Below are positions 33,429 through 42,728 of a stretch of DNA of 64,000 nt, piece after piece. Position 1 is the stretch's first letter. Each line of letters opens with the position of its first letter. The notes below the pieces were generated by a model. It saw only the letters and a list, made by a program, of their open reading frames with translations. It made no database searches and had not been told where the DNA came from. The stretch lies in assembly GCF_010093185.1 (NCBI RefSeq), contig NZ_PDWL01000012.1, positions 54,396 through 118,395 on the forward strand, in the 5' to 3' direction. The translations under genes and the position numbers were made by a program. This DNA comes from Pseudoxanthomonas jiangsuensis (GTDB lineage: Bacteria > Pseudomonadota > Gammaproteobacteria > Xanthomonadales > Xanthomonadaceae).

Positions 33429-33850
33429 CGGCGACTATCTGTTAGACTCGGGGGGTCATGTAAGGGTTTGATTCCGCTGGAAGAAGCTGCAGGGCCGAAA
33501 GCCCGGGCTTCCCGCGATCCCGGTACAGCACGCGACCACCGCCCCCGGGGCGGCCATGTTAGCGGCTTGCCGGCAGGCCCGGCCATGGCCCGGTGGGTCA
33601 GAGCACCGGTAGCTGAACATGTCCCGCGTGGCGTCCGCGCCGCCGGCCCGCTGTACCCATAGGCAATACAACAAGCGCTCCCGCGGCCCGCCGTGGTGTT
33701 GCAGCGCTGGAAACCAGGATCCGCCCGGACGCGCCATGCGCGAGGGGCGGCGAAGCCCGCCTGCCGCCTCCGGCCCCCGCCGCGAAGCAAGGCGGGATTC
33801 CAGTCGGCCAACGCCCGGCGTTCCGCGCGGTAGAGCGCAAGGAACGCACC
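33429..33850 (+). other. rluC-rne intergenic region with probable long rne leader
   Basis: A 422-bp gap between divergent rluC and rne with no convincing gene. It is GC-rich and can fold extensively, for example around GGGCCGAAAGCCCGGG and GGCAGGCCCGGCC. In E. coli the long 5' leader of rne lets RNase E cut its own message and so control its level. A similar autoregulatory leader is likely here, but no sequence match to the enterobacterial element is apparent. Confidence 0.4.
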
Positions 33851-36800
33851 ATGAAGCGAATGCTGATCAACGCCACGCAGGCCGAAGAGCTGCGCGTGGC
33901 CATCGTCGACGGCCAGAACCTGTACGACATCGACATCGAACAGCCGTCCAAGGAACAGAAGAAGTCCAACATCTACAAGGGCCGCATCACCCGGCTCGAA
34001 CCCTCGCTGGAGGCCGCCTTCGTCGAGTACGGCGCCGAGCGCCACGGCTTCCTGCCGCTGAAGGAAATCTCCCGCGACTACTTCCAGGCCGGGGTCGACC
34101 CGAACAAGGCCGGCATCCGCGAGCTGCTGCGCGAGGGCCAGGAAGTGGTGGTCCAGATCGACAAGGACGAGCGCGGCAACAAGGGCGCGGCCCTGACCAC
34201 GTTCATCTCCCTGGCCGGCCGCTACATGGTGCTGATGCCCAATTCGCCGACCGCCGGCGGGGTCTCGCGCCGAATCGAGGGCGAGGACCGGGCCGAGCTC
34301 AAGCGCGCCATGGACGCGCTGAACATCCCCGACGACATGGGCGTGATCATCCGCACCGCCGGCGTCGGCCGCGACGCCGAAGAGCTGCAGTGGGACCTGG
34401 ACTACCTGCTGGCCGCCTGGCGCGCGATCGCCGAGGCCGCGCTGAGCAAGCCGGCCCCGTTCCTGATCTACCAGGAAAGCCGGCTGATCATCCGCGCCCT
34501 GCGCGACTACCTGCGCGCCGACATCGGCGAGATCCTGGTCGACACCGAGGAGATGTACAACGACGCGCGCGAGTTCATGTCGCAGGTGATGCCGCAGAGC
34601 CTGCGCAAGCTCAAGCACTACACCGACGACATCCCGCTGTTCAACCGCTTCCAGATCGAGTCGCAGATCGAGAACGCCTACGAGCGCACCATCCGCCTGC
34701 CCTCCGGCGGCGCCCTGGTGATCGACCAGACCGAGGCCCTGACCGCGATCGACGTCAACTCCGCACGCGCCACCAAGGGCGGTGACATCGAGGAGACCGC
34801 GTTCCACACCAACCTGGAGGCGGCCGAGGAAGTGGCCCGCCAGCTGCGCCTGCGCGACCTCGGCGGCCTGGTGGTGATCGACTTCATCGACATGTCCTCG
34901 ACCAAGCACCAGCGCGCGGTCGAGGACCGCCTGCAGGGCGCGCTCAAGTACGACCGCGCCCGGGTCCAGCTGGGCCGGATCTCGCGCTTCGGCCTGATGG
35001 AGATGAGCCGCCAGCGCCTGCGCGCCAGCCTGGGCGAATCCAGCCAGATCGTCTGCCCGCGCTGCGAGGGCCACGGCCGCATGCGCAGCGTGGAATCGCT
35101 GTCGCTGTCGATCATCCGCGTCGCCGAGGAGCACGCGATGAAGGAGAACACCGGGCAGGTGCTGGTCCAGGCCCCGGTGGAGATCGCCAACTTCCTGCTC
35201 AACGAGAAGCGCAGCGCGCTGCGCGAGATCGAGACCCGCCACGACGCGCCGATAATTATTGTGGCCGACGAGCAGTTGCATACCCCGCACTACGAAGTCA
35301 CCCGCCTGCGCGAGAACGAGCTGGGCGAGGAAAGCGGCAAGCCCAGCTACCAGCGCGGCACCCCGCGCAAGCTGCCGGTGCACGCACTGACCAAGGCCCA
35401 GCTCAACATCCCGCCGCCGCCGGCGGTGACCCGCGTGGCCCCGCCGCGCCCGGCCCCGGTGCGCGAGGAACGCGAGGAAGCGCCGGCTGCGGTCGCCGCG
35501 CCCGCCCCGGCGCCGCGCGCGACGGTCGCGGCTCCGGCCTCCGGCGGCGTGGTCGGCTTCCTCAAGCGGCTGTTCGGCGCGGCCGAGGCCACGCCGGCCG
35601 CCGCGCCCGAGCGCAGCGAGAACAACAACCGCGGCAACCGCCAGGAGCGTCGCCGCGACGGTCGTGACGGCCGCAGCGAGGGCCAGGCCGGCCAGGGCGG
35701 CCGCGGCCAGCAGCAGAAGCAGCGTGGCCAGGGCAAGGGCGGCGAGCAGAAGCCGCAGCAGCCCAGGCAGGAACGCCAGGAGCGCCAGCAGCCGCAGAAG
35801 GGCGAGAAGAGCGAGAAGGGCATCCAGCAGCAGGGCCAGCCCCAGGCCGGCAAGGCCTCGCAGCCCACGCAGAAACAGCAGAACCCGAACCGCCAGCCAA
35901 GGCCGGCCCAGCAGGTCGAGGCCGGCGCCGAAGCCGCGCAGAACCGCCAGCCGTCCCAGCGGCCGCGTGGCGAGGAACCGGTGAAGGCCCCGGCCGCCGC
36001 CGAAACCGCGGCCACGAGCCCGATTGCCGCCACCGCTGCGGTCGCTACCGCCGCCACGCCGGTGCTCGCCGATGCCGTCCCCGCACCCGCCGACACCGCG
36101 GTCGATCCGGCCCTGGTCGCGGCTGCCGCCGTGACCGACGGTGAAGCCGCAGCCGGCGACGAAGCCGCCACCGAAGGCGGTAGCCGCCGCCGTCGTGGCC
36201 GTCGCGGCGGCCGCCGCCGCCGCCGCGGGGGCGAGGGTGCCGGCGTGCTGGGCGAGAACGGCCAGGACGAGGCCGGCGACGCGCTGGACGCACTCGACGC
36301 CGCGGACGACGACTCCGACGGCACCGAGGCGACCGACGCCGGCCAGCCGGCGGCCACGATCAGCACCGCCGGCCAGCCGGAGTTCGATTTCGACGACATC
36401 GCGCCGGCGCCGACTCCTGCGCCTGCCGCGGTCGCGGCCGCCACGGACTCAGCACCGGTCGAGGTCGCAGCAGCGAATCCGCCGACCGCCACCGAAGCGG
36501 TGACCGATGCCGCCAGCACGGAACCCGTGCTGCCGGAAACCCAGGCGGTCCAGGCCGCGGAAGTCCCGGCCCCGGCCGGGACGGTGGTCGAAGCCGAGAC
36601 GCAGCCGGTCGAACCGACCCCGGCACCTGCCGCCGCCGCGGTCGCAGCCGCCGAACCGGTCGACCCGGCGCCGCTGGCCTCCCCGGCCGACGCCGCCGCG
36701 CTGGCCACGGCCAGCGAGGACAGCCCCTCCGTGCCGCCGGCAGCGGAGGCGTCCGAGCCTGCCACGCCAGCCGGGGAGTCCCCGGCCAGCGCCGCTCCGG

Positions 36801-36991
36801 CCCCGGTGTTCACCACCGCCGGCCTGTTCGATGCCTTGCCGCCCGCCGGCCCGATCGGCGCGACGACCGCATCGGCCGAAGCCGAGGTCCCGGTCGCAGC
36901 CGACAATGCCGTTGCCGCGGCACCGGAGCAGGCACCGGCCAGCAAGGACGAAACCGAAGAAGGCGACGACGTCCCGCGTCCGGCCGCCTGA
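33851..36991 (+). CDS. rne: ribonuclease E
   Basis: A 1046-residue endoribonuclease central to mRNA decay and rRNA/tRNA processing. The catalytic half (1-~520) has an S1 domain ([31 protein letters not shown]), 5'-sensor and RNase H-like parts, and a DNase I-like domain with [13 protein letters not shown] and VVIDFIDM, whose aspartates bind Mg. The Zn-link is [12 protein letters not shown]. The other half is disordered: Gln/Gly/Arg-rich, an Arg-rich RNA-binding patch ([17 protein letters not shown], near residue 780), then a long Ala/Pro/Val/Glu-rich tail. It would scaffold a degradosome. Partner-binding motifs cannot be assigned. Confidence 0.96.
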   Translation: MKRMLINATQAEELRVAIVDGQNLYDIDIEQPSKEQKKSNIYKGRITRLEPSLEAAFVEYGAERHGFLPLKEISRDYFQAGVDPNKAGIRELLREGQEVVVQIDKDERGNKGAALTTFISLAGRYMVLMPNSPTAGGVSRRIEGEDRAELKRAMDALNIPDDMGVIIRTAGVGRDAEELQWDLDYLLAAWRAIAEAALSKPAPFLIYQESRLIIRALRDYLRADIGEILVDTEEMYNDAREFMSQVMPQSLRKLKHYTDDIPLFNRFQIESQIENAYERTIRLPSGGALVIDQTEALTAIDVNSARATKGGDIEETAFHTNLEAAEEVARQLRLRDLGGLVVIDFIDMSSTKHQRAVEDRLQGALKYDRARVQLGRISRFGLMEMSRQRLRASLGESSQIVCPRCEGHGRMRSVESLSLSIIRVAEEHAMKENTGQVLVQAPVEIANFLLNEKRSALREIETRHDAPIIIVADEQLHTPHYEVTRLRENELGEESGKPSYQRGTPRKLPVHALTKAQLNIPPPPAVTRVAPPRPAPVREEREEAPAAVAAPAPAPRATVAAPASGGVVGFLKRLFGAAEATPAAAPERSENNNRGNRQERRRDGRDGRSEGQAGQGGRGQQQKQRGQGKGGEQKPQQPRQERQERQQPQKGEKSEKGIQQQGQPQAGKASQPTQKQQNPNRQPRPAQQVEAGAEAAQNRQPSQRPRGEEPVKAPAAAETAATSPIAATAAVATAATPVLADAVPAPADTAVDPALVAAAAVTDGEAAAGDEAATEGGSRRRRGRRGGRRRRRGGEGAGVLGENGQDEAGDALDALDAADDDSDGTEATDAGQPAATISTAGQPEFDFDDIAPAPTPAPAAVAAATDSAPVEVAAANPPTATEAVTDAASTEPVLPETQAVQAAEVPAPAGTVVEAETQPVEPTPAPAAAAVAAAEPVDPAPLASPADAAALATASEDSPSVPPAAEASEPATPAGESPASAAPAPVFTTAGLFDALPPAGPIGATTASAEAEVPVAADNAVAAAPEQAPASKDETEEGDDVPRPAA

Positions 36992-37000
36992 CGCACCGCC

Positions 37001-37027
37001 GGCTCCCGCGCGTCATGCGCGGGAGCC
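37001..37027. terminator. hairpin between rne and the response-regulator gene
   Basis: A perfect 11-bp stem (GGCTCCCGCGC / GCGCGGGAGCC) with a 5-base loop lies in the 68-bp convergent gap, 10 bp past the rne stop. There is no T-tract on either side, so termination efficiency is uncertain. Confidence 0.55.
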
Positions 37028-37059
37028 CGGCCCGGCCTTGCGCCACCCTGCCCCTGCGG

Positions 37060-37707
37060 CTACAGCGAACTTCCCGGATCCATCAGCCCGTAGCGGGTCG
37101 CCAGCCGCGCCAGGGCGATGCTGTCCTGCACCCCGATCTTCTCGAACAGCCGCGACTTGTGGGTGTTGACGGTCTTGGCGCTCAGGCTCAGGCGCTTGGC
37201 GATCGCGTCCTGGCGCAGGCCCTGCACCAGCAGCATCGCCACCTCCAGCTCGCGCGGCGAAAGCAGGTCGAACGGCGACTGCTCGCCATCCACGCTGGCC
37301 AGGGCCATGTTCTGGGCGATGCTGCTGCCGAGATAGCGCTTGCCGTGGGCGACGTCGCGCACCGCGCGCAACAGCTCGCGCGCATCGCCGCCCTTGCCGA
37401 CGTAGCCGCCGGCGCCCACGTCGAGCAGGCGCTTGGGCAAGGGCCCGTCCTCGAGCACCGACACGATCACCACCCGCCCCGGCAGCCCGCTGCGGACGAT
37501 GCGTTCGGTCACCTCCAGCCCGCTGATGCCGGGCAGGTGCAGGTCGCACAGGATCACGTCGGGCTGCAGCCTGCGGATCTGCGGCAAGGCATCCTCGCCG
37601 CTCTCGGCTTCGCCGACGATCTCGATGTCGGTCTCCGCCGACAGGATCATGCGCAGGCCGGTCCTGACCAGCGCATGGTCGTCCACCAGAAAAACGCGGA
37701 TGGTCAT
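37060..37707 (-). CDS. LuxR-type response regulator, GacA/UvrY-like
   Basis: A 215-residue regulator: receiver domain (1-120) with D10 and phospho-acceptor D55 in ILCDLHLPGISG, then a LuxR-type helix-turn-helix (about 145-210) with LSPRELEVAMLLVQGLRQDAIAKRLSLSAKTVNTHKSRLFEKIG. Length and sequence are closest to GacA/UvrY, which in other gammaproteobacteria control small RNAs of the Csr/Rsm system. No cognate kinase gene is adjacent. It is convergent with rne. Confidence 0.87.
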   Translation of the reverse strand: MTIRVFLVDDHALVRTGLRMILSAETDIEIVGEAESGEDALPQIRRLQPDVILCDLHLPGISGLEVTERIVRSGLPGRVVIVSVLEDGPLPKRLLDVGAGGYVGKGGDARELLRAVRDVAHGKRYLGSSIAQNMALASVDGEQSPFDLLSPRELEVAMLLVQGLRQDAIAKRLSLSAKTVNTHKSRLFEKIGVQDSIALARLATRYGLMDPGSSL

Positions 37708-37809
37708 GCCGCTCCCTCGGTATGGCCTTCACGCCCAGCCTATCGCCGCCCCTGCCGCCGGGCAAGCGAGGAATCGGGGATACTCCGGCCTCGTTTCCGG
37801 GGAAACTCC

Positions 37810-38718
37810 ATGACACCGATTTCCATACTCCGCCCGCGCCTGGCGCCGGCCCTGCTGCTGGGCGCGGCGCTGTTCGCCATCTCCACCCAGGCACCCGCGC
37901 GCGCCGATGCACCGCCCGCCGATGTTGCCGCCGCCTGGCAGTCCCAGGTCGAGCGCGTGAGCGCAGGCACCGACACCGCCGCGCGCGCGGCGGCGATCAC
38001 CGCACGCCTGGACCAGCTGGGGCTGCCTTGGCAGGAAGAAGCCTTCGAACACGATGGCAAGCACGGCCGCAACCTGCTGGTCGACCTCGGCGGCCCGCAG
38101 GACGCGCCTTTGCTGCTGATCGGCGCGCACTACGACCGGGTCGAGGTCGGCCACGGTGCCACCGACAACGCCTCCGGGGTGGCCGCGGTGCTGGAACTGG
38201 CGCAGGCCCTGAAGGCGCGGCCGCTGCCCGGCCACCGGGTGAGGCTGGCGTTCTGGGACCTTGAGGAACACGGCCTGCTCGGCTCGCGCGCCTGGGTCGC
38301 CGCACCCGGGCAGGAGAAGCCGGCTTTGTACGTGAACTTCGACGTGTTCGGCTGGGGCGACACCCTGTGGATGATGGCGCCCGACGGCCAGGCCGCGCTG
38401 GTGGACGCAGTGCGCGCGGCCAGCGCACTCGAGCGCATCGGCTTCAGTCCCGGCGAGAAGTATCCGCCGACCGACCACCTGGCCTTCCTGCGCGCTGGCT
38501 GGCCGGCGGTGTCGTTCTCGCTGGTCGGCGGCGAGGAGATCGACGGCATCCTGCAGGTGTTCGCCGGGCAGAAGCCCGAGCCGGCGCCGAAGGTGATGCG
38601 GGTCATCCACAGCCCCGGCGACGACGCCAGCCAGCTCGATCCGGGCAACATCGCCGCCGCGCTGCGCGTCCTGGAGGCCGGGCTGCGCGCCTGGGACGCC
38701 GCGCCCGCGAATCGATGA
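37810..38718 (+). CDS. exported M28-family zinc aminopeptidase-like protein
   Basis: A 302-residue protein with a signal peptide (LAPALLLGAALFAISTQAPARA) and an M28 peptidase domain. Zinc ligands and catalytic residues are visible: H in IGAHYDRVEVG, D in GATDNASGVAAVLE, EE in WDLEEHGLLGSRA, D in NFDVFGWGD and a C-terminal H in RVIHSPGDD. Such proteins trim peptides in the periplasm or outside the cell. The domain is short, near the minimum for the family, with no PA insert. The ATG at 37810 gives the signal peptide. Confidence 0.87.
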   Translation: MTPISILRPRLAPALLLGAALFAISTQAPARADAPPADVAAAWQSQVERVSAGTDTAARAAAITARLDQLGLPWQEEAFEHDGKHGRNLLVDLGGPQDAPLLLIGAHYDRVEVGHGATDNASGVAAVLELAQALKARPLPGHRVRLAFWDLEEHGLLGSRAWVAAPGQEKPALYVNFDVFGWGDTLWMMAPDGQAALVDAVRAASALERIGFSPGEKYPPTDHLAFLRAGWPAVSFSLVGGEEIDGILQVFAGQKPEPAPKVMRVIHSPGDDASQLDPGNIAAALRVLEAGLRAWDAAPANR

Positions 38719-38763
38719 GCCCGCGCACACGCTAACCTTGCGCATCGGACAAGGGGCTGCGCC

Positions 38764-39144
38764 ATGTGGAAACCGATCCTCGCCATCGCCGTCGGCTCGA
38801 CCGCCGGCGGCCTGCTGCGCTGGGGCCTGGGCCTGCGCTTCAACGCCCTGCTGGCGAACCTGCCGCTGGGCACCCTGTGCTCGAACCTGATCGCCGGCTA
38901 CGTGATCGGGGTCGCCATCGCCTGGTTCGCGCAGGTCCCGGGCCTGGCCCCGGAGTGGCGGCTGCTGATCATCACCGGCTTCTGCGGCGGGCTGTCTACC
39001 TTCTCCACCTTCTCGGCCGAGGTGGTCGCCCTGCTCCAGCGCAACCAGCCCGGCTGGGCGGCGACGGTGATCGCGGTGCACGTGGCCGGCTCGGTGCTGG
39101 CGACGCTGGCGGGGATCGCGACCTGTCACTGGTTGCGTGGGTGA
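38764..39144 (+). CDS. crcB: fluoride ion exporter CrcB/Fluc
   Basis: A 126-residue channel protein with four membrane helices that forms dual-topology dimers exporting F-. The signature [15 protein letters not shown] (with the Na+/F- site phenylalanines) and the [15 protein letters not shown] helix with its conserved Asn are present. No fluoride riboswitch fits in the 45 bp upstream. It ends 2 bp before the 3' end of the convergent tRNA-Ser gene. Confidence 0.94.
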   Translation: MWKPILAIAVGSTAGGLLRWGLGLRFNALLANLPLGTLCSNLIAGYVIGVAIAWFAQVPGLAPEWRLLIITGFCGGLSTFSTFSAEVVALLQRNQPGWAATVIAVHVAGSVLATLAGIATCHWLRG

Positions 39145-39146
39145 GG

Positions 39147-39236
39147 TGGCGGAGAGAGTGGGATTCGAACCCACGGTAGTGTCGCCACTACGCCGGTTTT
39201 CAAGACCGGTGCCTTAAACCGCTCGGCCATCTCTCC
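39147..39236 (-). tRNA. serT: tRNA-Ser(UGA)
   Basis: A 90-nt tRNA on the minus strand starting GGAGAGATGGCCGAG. The acceptor stem GGAGAGA/TCTCTCC, anticodon loop CTTGAAA (anticodon TGA), a long variable arm (GCGTAGTGGCGACACTACC region), T-loop GGTTCGAATCC and an encoded CCA are all visible. The discriminator is G73 and the long variable arm is typical of serine tRNAs. Confidence 0.95.
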
Positions 39237-39321
39237 GTTGTACTTGCCTCCGATGCTTGCGCATCGGTGCCGGTCCTGCGCCTGCGCCGGCGCGGGATTG
39301 TCGCACGCCGTATCGCGCGCT

Positions 39322-40296
39322 TCAGCCGGCCTCGGCCGCTTCGGCCACCGCCGCGCCCTTCTTGCCGCCGCAGTTGCCGCAGTCCAGGCGCGAGGATTCG
39401 ATCTGCGCGGGCAGGTGCTCGGCGAGGAAGTCGATGAACACCCGCACCGCCGGCAGCAGGCCGCGGCGCGAGGCGAACACCGCATGGCAGATGCCCTGAG
39501 GCAGCGACCATTCCGGCAGCACCACCTCCAGCTCTCCCTTGCGCACGGCCTCGGCGCACACGGTCTCCGGCAGCATGGTGATGCCGAAGCCGTCCTTGAC
39601 CATCGACTGCAGTAACGGGAAGTCGAAACCGGCCACACGCGGCTGCAGGTCAACCCGGCGGACCTCGCCGCCGGGGCCGTGCAGCTCCCAGCGCTGGTGG
39701 GCCTCGTCCTCGTGGATGCTCAGGGTCAGGTGCGAAGCCAGGTCGGACGGATCCCGCGGCCGGCCGGCGCGGTCCAGGTACCTCGGGCTGGCCACCAGCA
39801 GCTCCTGGATCTGGCCGAAGCTGCGCATCACCAGACTGCCGTCGTCGTCCAGCCGCGCGCGCACGCGCAGGGCCACGTCGAAGCCTTCGTTGATCAGGTC
39901 GACCCGGCGGTTGCCGACGTGCAGCTGCAGCCGCACCTTCGGGTACTGCTCGAGGAACTTCGGCAGCAGCCGCGGCAACTGCTGCTGGGCCAGAGCCACC
40001 GGCACGCTGACCCGGACCACGCCGCGCGGCTCGGCGCTGAGCCGGTCCACCACCTCGCGCGCGGCCTGGGCCTCGGTGAGCATGGTCTGGGCGTGGCGGT
40101 AGACGCTCATGCCCACGTCGGTGACCGCGAAGCGTCGGGTCGAGCGCTGCAGCAGGCGCACGCCCAGGTCGGTCTCCAGCTGGCTGATGCGGCGGCTCAG
40201 GCGCGACTTCGGGATCCCCAGGGCGCGCTCGGCGGCGGCAAAGCCGCCGTGTTCGACCACCATGGCGAAGTAATAGAGGTCGTTCAGGTCCTGCAT
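39322..40296 (-). CDS. LysR-family transcriptional regulator with C-terminal CxxC
   Basis: A 324-residue LysR regulator. The N-terminal winged helix-turn-helix (residues 1-60, YYFAMVVEHGGFAAAERALGIPKSRLSRRISQLE) is followed by a substrate-binding domain (about 90-295). It belongs to the broad group that regulates adjacent oxidoreductase genes, here azoR, transcribed divergently 116 bp away. Its tail carries an unusual CGNCGGKK motif (residues about 308-315), outside the normal fold. The inducer is unknown. Confidence 0.88.
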   Translation of the reverse strand: MQDLNDLYYFAMVVEHGGFAAAERALGIPKSRLSRRISQLETDLGVRLLQRSTRRFAVTDVGMSVYRHAQTMLTEAQAAREVVDRLSAEPRGVVRVSVPVALAQQQLPRLLPKFLEQYPKVRLQLHVGNRRVDLINEGFDVALRVRARLDDDGSLVMRSFGQIQELLVASPRYLDRAGRPRDPSDLASHLTLSIHEDEAHQRWELHGPGGEVRRVDLQPRVAGFDFPLLQSMVKDGFGITMLPETVCAEAVRKGELEVVLPEWSLPQGICHAVFASRRGLLPAVRVFIDFLAEHLPAQIESSRLDCGNCGGKKGAAVAEAAEAG

Positions 40297-40412
40297 GGCG
40301 ATATTTCCACTAGCGGAACGGATGGTGGCATAGAACCACCTTTATTCCACATTTGCAACAACAGATAGTGTTCCCGCCGCGGCAATGCCGCCCATGCAAC
40401 GAGGAACACCCC
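40297..40412. promoter_or_regulatory. divergent lysR-azoR control region
   Basis: The 116-bp gap between divergent starts contains an inverted repeat TTCC-N6-GGAA at 40305-40318 and AT-richer sequence around 40338-40370 that could hold both promoters. LysR regulators typically bind partly symmetric sites in such gaps. The actual operator is a guess from position. Confidence 0.4.
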
Positions 40413-41000
40413 ATGAAACTGCTGCACATTGACTCCAGCGCGCTGGGCCAGAATTCGGTGACCCGCGAACTGACCGCCGCCATCGTCGCACAGTGGTCGG
40501 CCGCCCGCCCCGACCTGCAGGTCGAATACCGCGACCTGGACCGCGACCCCTTGCCGCACCTGGACGGTGCCGGCCTGGCCAAGGCCGACCCGGCCCGGGC
40601 AGAACAGGACGAGGCCGTGCTGAACCAGTTCCTGGAGGCCGACGTCGTGGTGGTCGGCGCGCCGATGTACAACTTCTCCATCCCCTCCACGCTCAAGGCC
40701 TGGATCGACCGGATCGCGGTGGCCGGGCGCACCTTCCGCTACACCGAGACCGGCCCGCAGGGCCTGGCCGGCGGCAAGAAGGTGATCGTGGCCAGCGGCC
40801 GCGGCGGTCTCTACACCGGTTCGCCGGCCGACTTCCAGGAGCCCTACCTGCGCCAAGTGTTTGCGTTCCTGGGCATCGAGGAAGTGGAGTTCGTGCGCGC
40901 CGAAGGCGTGGCATTCTCGCCGCAGCACCGGGCCGATGCGATCGCGGCGGCCAAGGCCTCGATCCCGGAACCGGCGGCATCGCTGCGCCAGGCGGCATAG
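40413..41000 (+). CDS. azoR: FMN-dependent NADH-azoreductase
   Basis: A 195-residue flavodoxin-like quinone/azo reductase that reduces quinones and azo dyes by two electrons. FMN-binding features are the start [19 protein letters not shown], the [27 protein letters not shown] block and [13 protein letters not shown]. The ATG at 40413 has a GAGGAA ribosome site. It is divergent from a LysR regulator, which probably controls it. AzoR-type enzymes are linked to thiol and quinone stress. Confidence 0.93.
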   Translation: MKLLHIDSSALGQNSVTRELTAAIVAQWSAARPDLQVEYRDLDRDPLPHLDGAGLAKADPARAEQDEAVLNQFLEADVVVVGAPMYNFSIPSTLKAWIDRIAVAGRTFRYTETGPQGLAGGKKVIVASGRGGLYTGSPADFQEPYLRQVFAFLGIEEVEFVRAEGVAFSPQHRADAIAAAKASIPEPAASLRQAA

Positions 41001-41037
41001 GCGCAGCACACTGCCGGGCGGCGGTGCGCGCCGGCGC

Positions 41038-42687
41038 TTATAGGGACAGCGCGCGGGCGAGGATGGCGGCGAAATCCAGGTCGGCCGGCAGGGTGCCCAT
41101 CGCCATGCCGTGCTCGCCGCCCAGGCGGCTGCGCAGGAAGGCCTCCGTCAGCGGACTGCCCGCCGCCTGCAGGATCGAACCCTGCAGCAGCAGCGCCACC
41201 CGCTCCACCAGCTGCCGCGCCTGCGGCTCCAGCGTCTCGACCGCCGCCAGCTGCCTCTGCAGCCGCTCCGCTTCCTGGGCAAGCAGGGGATGCCGCTGCG
41301 CCGCCTGCTCCAGCACCGTGCGCAGGGCCTGCGCCGCGGCCGGCTCGCGCACCAGCGCGCGCAGCACGTCCAGGCACTGGATGTTGCCGCTGCCCTCCCA
41401 GATCGAGTTCAGCGGCGCCTGCCGGTACAACCGCGGCAGCACCGACTCCTCGACGTAGCCGGCACCGCCCAGGCACTCCTGCGCCTCGTTGACCAGCGCC
41501 GGCGCGCGCCGGCACAGCCAGTACTTGCCGATCGCGGTGGCGATCCGGGCGAAGGCCGCCGCCTGCGGATCGTCCGCGGCCGCGTCCACCGCCGCGGCCA
41601 CGTGCAGCGCCAGCGCGGTGGCGGCCTCCGACTCGACCGCCAGGTCGGCCAGCACGTTGGCCATCAGCGGCTGCTCCACCAGCCGGCGGCCGAAGGCGAC
41701 GCGATGGCGCGCATGGTGCAGGGCCTGGGCGAAGGCCATGCGCGCTTCCGCCGCCGCCCCGAGCATGCAGTCCAGGCGGGTCAGCATCACCATCTCCAGG
41801 ATGGTCGCCACCCCGCGCCCCTCCCCACCCACTGGCCAGGCCTGCGCGCCGCAGAACTCGACCTCGCTGGAGGCGTTGGACCAGTCGCCCAGCTTGTCCT
41901 TCAGCCGCATTAAGCGGAACGCGTTCTTCGTTCCGTCGTTCAGCCGCCGTGGCATCAGGAAACAGGTGAGTCCACCCGGCGCCTGGGCCAGCACCAGGAA
42001 GCCGTCGGACATCGGCGCCGAGAAGAACCACTTGTGCCCGACCAACGCATATCCCTCGCCGCCGGGCATCGGCGTGGCCGTGGTCGCGTTGCTGCGCACG
42101 TCCGAGCCGCCCTGCTTCTCGGTCATGCCCATGCCCACGGTGATCCCGGCCTTGCCGGCGATGGCCACGTCGCGCGGGTCGTAGTGCGGGGCGGCGGCCT
42201 TGTCGGCCCATTCGCGCAGGGCCGGCTCGCGCCGCAGCACCGGCACCGCGGCGTGGGTCATGGTCAGCGGGCAGCTGGTGCCGGCCTCGGCCTGGTCGTG
42301 CAGGTAGCTGAGCGCGGCGCGGGCCACGTGCGCGCCGGGTTCCGGCGCGTGCCAGGACAGGCCGGCCACGCCGTGCGCCTTGGCCGCCTCCAGCAGCCGG
42401 TGGTAGGCCGGATGGAACTCGACCGTGTCGATCCTCCGGCCATGGCGATCGTGCGTGCGCAGGCGCGGCCGGTCGCGGTTGGCGTCGAAGCCCAGCCGGT
42501 ACAGTTCGTCTCCGGCCAGGCGCGCATAGGCCTGCAACTGCGCTTCGTGGCCGCCTGCGCCGCCACGGGCGACCGCCTCGCGCAGGGCCGCGTCGTCGGC
42601 CCACAGGTCGCGCGGCTCGAACGGCGGCGGCACGTTGCCGACCGCATGGGTCTCGAACGGCGGAAGCGGCGGCGGCACGGACTGCAT
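41038..42687 (-). CDS. aidB: AidB-like acyl-CoA dehydrogenase family protein
   Basis: A 549-residue flavoprotein. The AidB-type signature GMGMTEKQGGSDVRSNATTATP, with GHKWFFSAPMSDGFLVLAQ and LKDKLGDWSNASSEVEF, distinguishes it from fatty-acid oxidation enzymes. CLGGAGYVEESVLPRLYRQAPLNSIWEGSGNIQ is the FAD/catalytic C-terminal block. E. coli AidB (541 aa) is induced by alkylation, binds DNA and is thought to deactivate alkylating agents. No ada gene is nearby. The ATG at 42687 is chosen because it gives the family N-terminus; the frame is open far upstream through GC bias. It follows the FimX-like gene by 41 bp. Confidence 0.9.
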   Translation of the reverse strand: MQSVPPPLPPFETHAVGNVPPPFEPRDLWADDAALREAVARGGAGGHEAQLQAYARLAGDELYRLGFDANRDRPRLRTHDRHGRRIDTVEFHPAYHRLLEAAKAHGVAGLSWHAPEPGAHVARAALSYLHDQAEAGTSCPLTMTHAAVPVLRREPALREWADKAAAPHYDPRDVAIAGKAGITVGMGMTEKQGGSDVRSNATTATPMPGGEGYALVGHKWFFSAPMSDGFLVLAQAPGGLTCFLMPRRLNDGTKNAFRLMRLKDKLGDWSNASSEVEFCGAQAWPVGGEGRGVATILEMVMLTRLDCMLGAAAEARMAFAQALHHARHRVAFGRRLVEQPLMANVLADLAVESEAATALALHVAAAVDAAADDPQAAAFARIATAIGKYWLCRRAPALVNEAQECLGGAGYVEESVLPRLYRQAPLNSIWEGSGNIQCLDVLRALVREPAAAQALRTVLEQAAQRHPLLAQEAERLQRQLAAVETLEPQARQLVERVALLLQGSILQAAGSPLTEAFLRSRLGGEHGMAMGTLPADLDFAAILARALSL

Positions 42688-42728
42688 CGGCGTTCCTCCC
42701 GGGGCCGCGCCGCCCTGGCCGGCGGCGC

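Noticed and set aside
38719..38763. Fluoride riboswitch ahead of crcB
   Set aside because: Only 45 bp separate the genes, too short, and the conserved pseudoknot bases are not seen.
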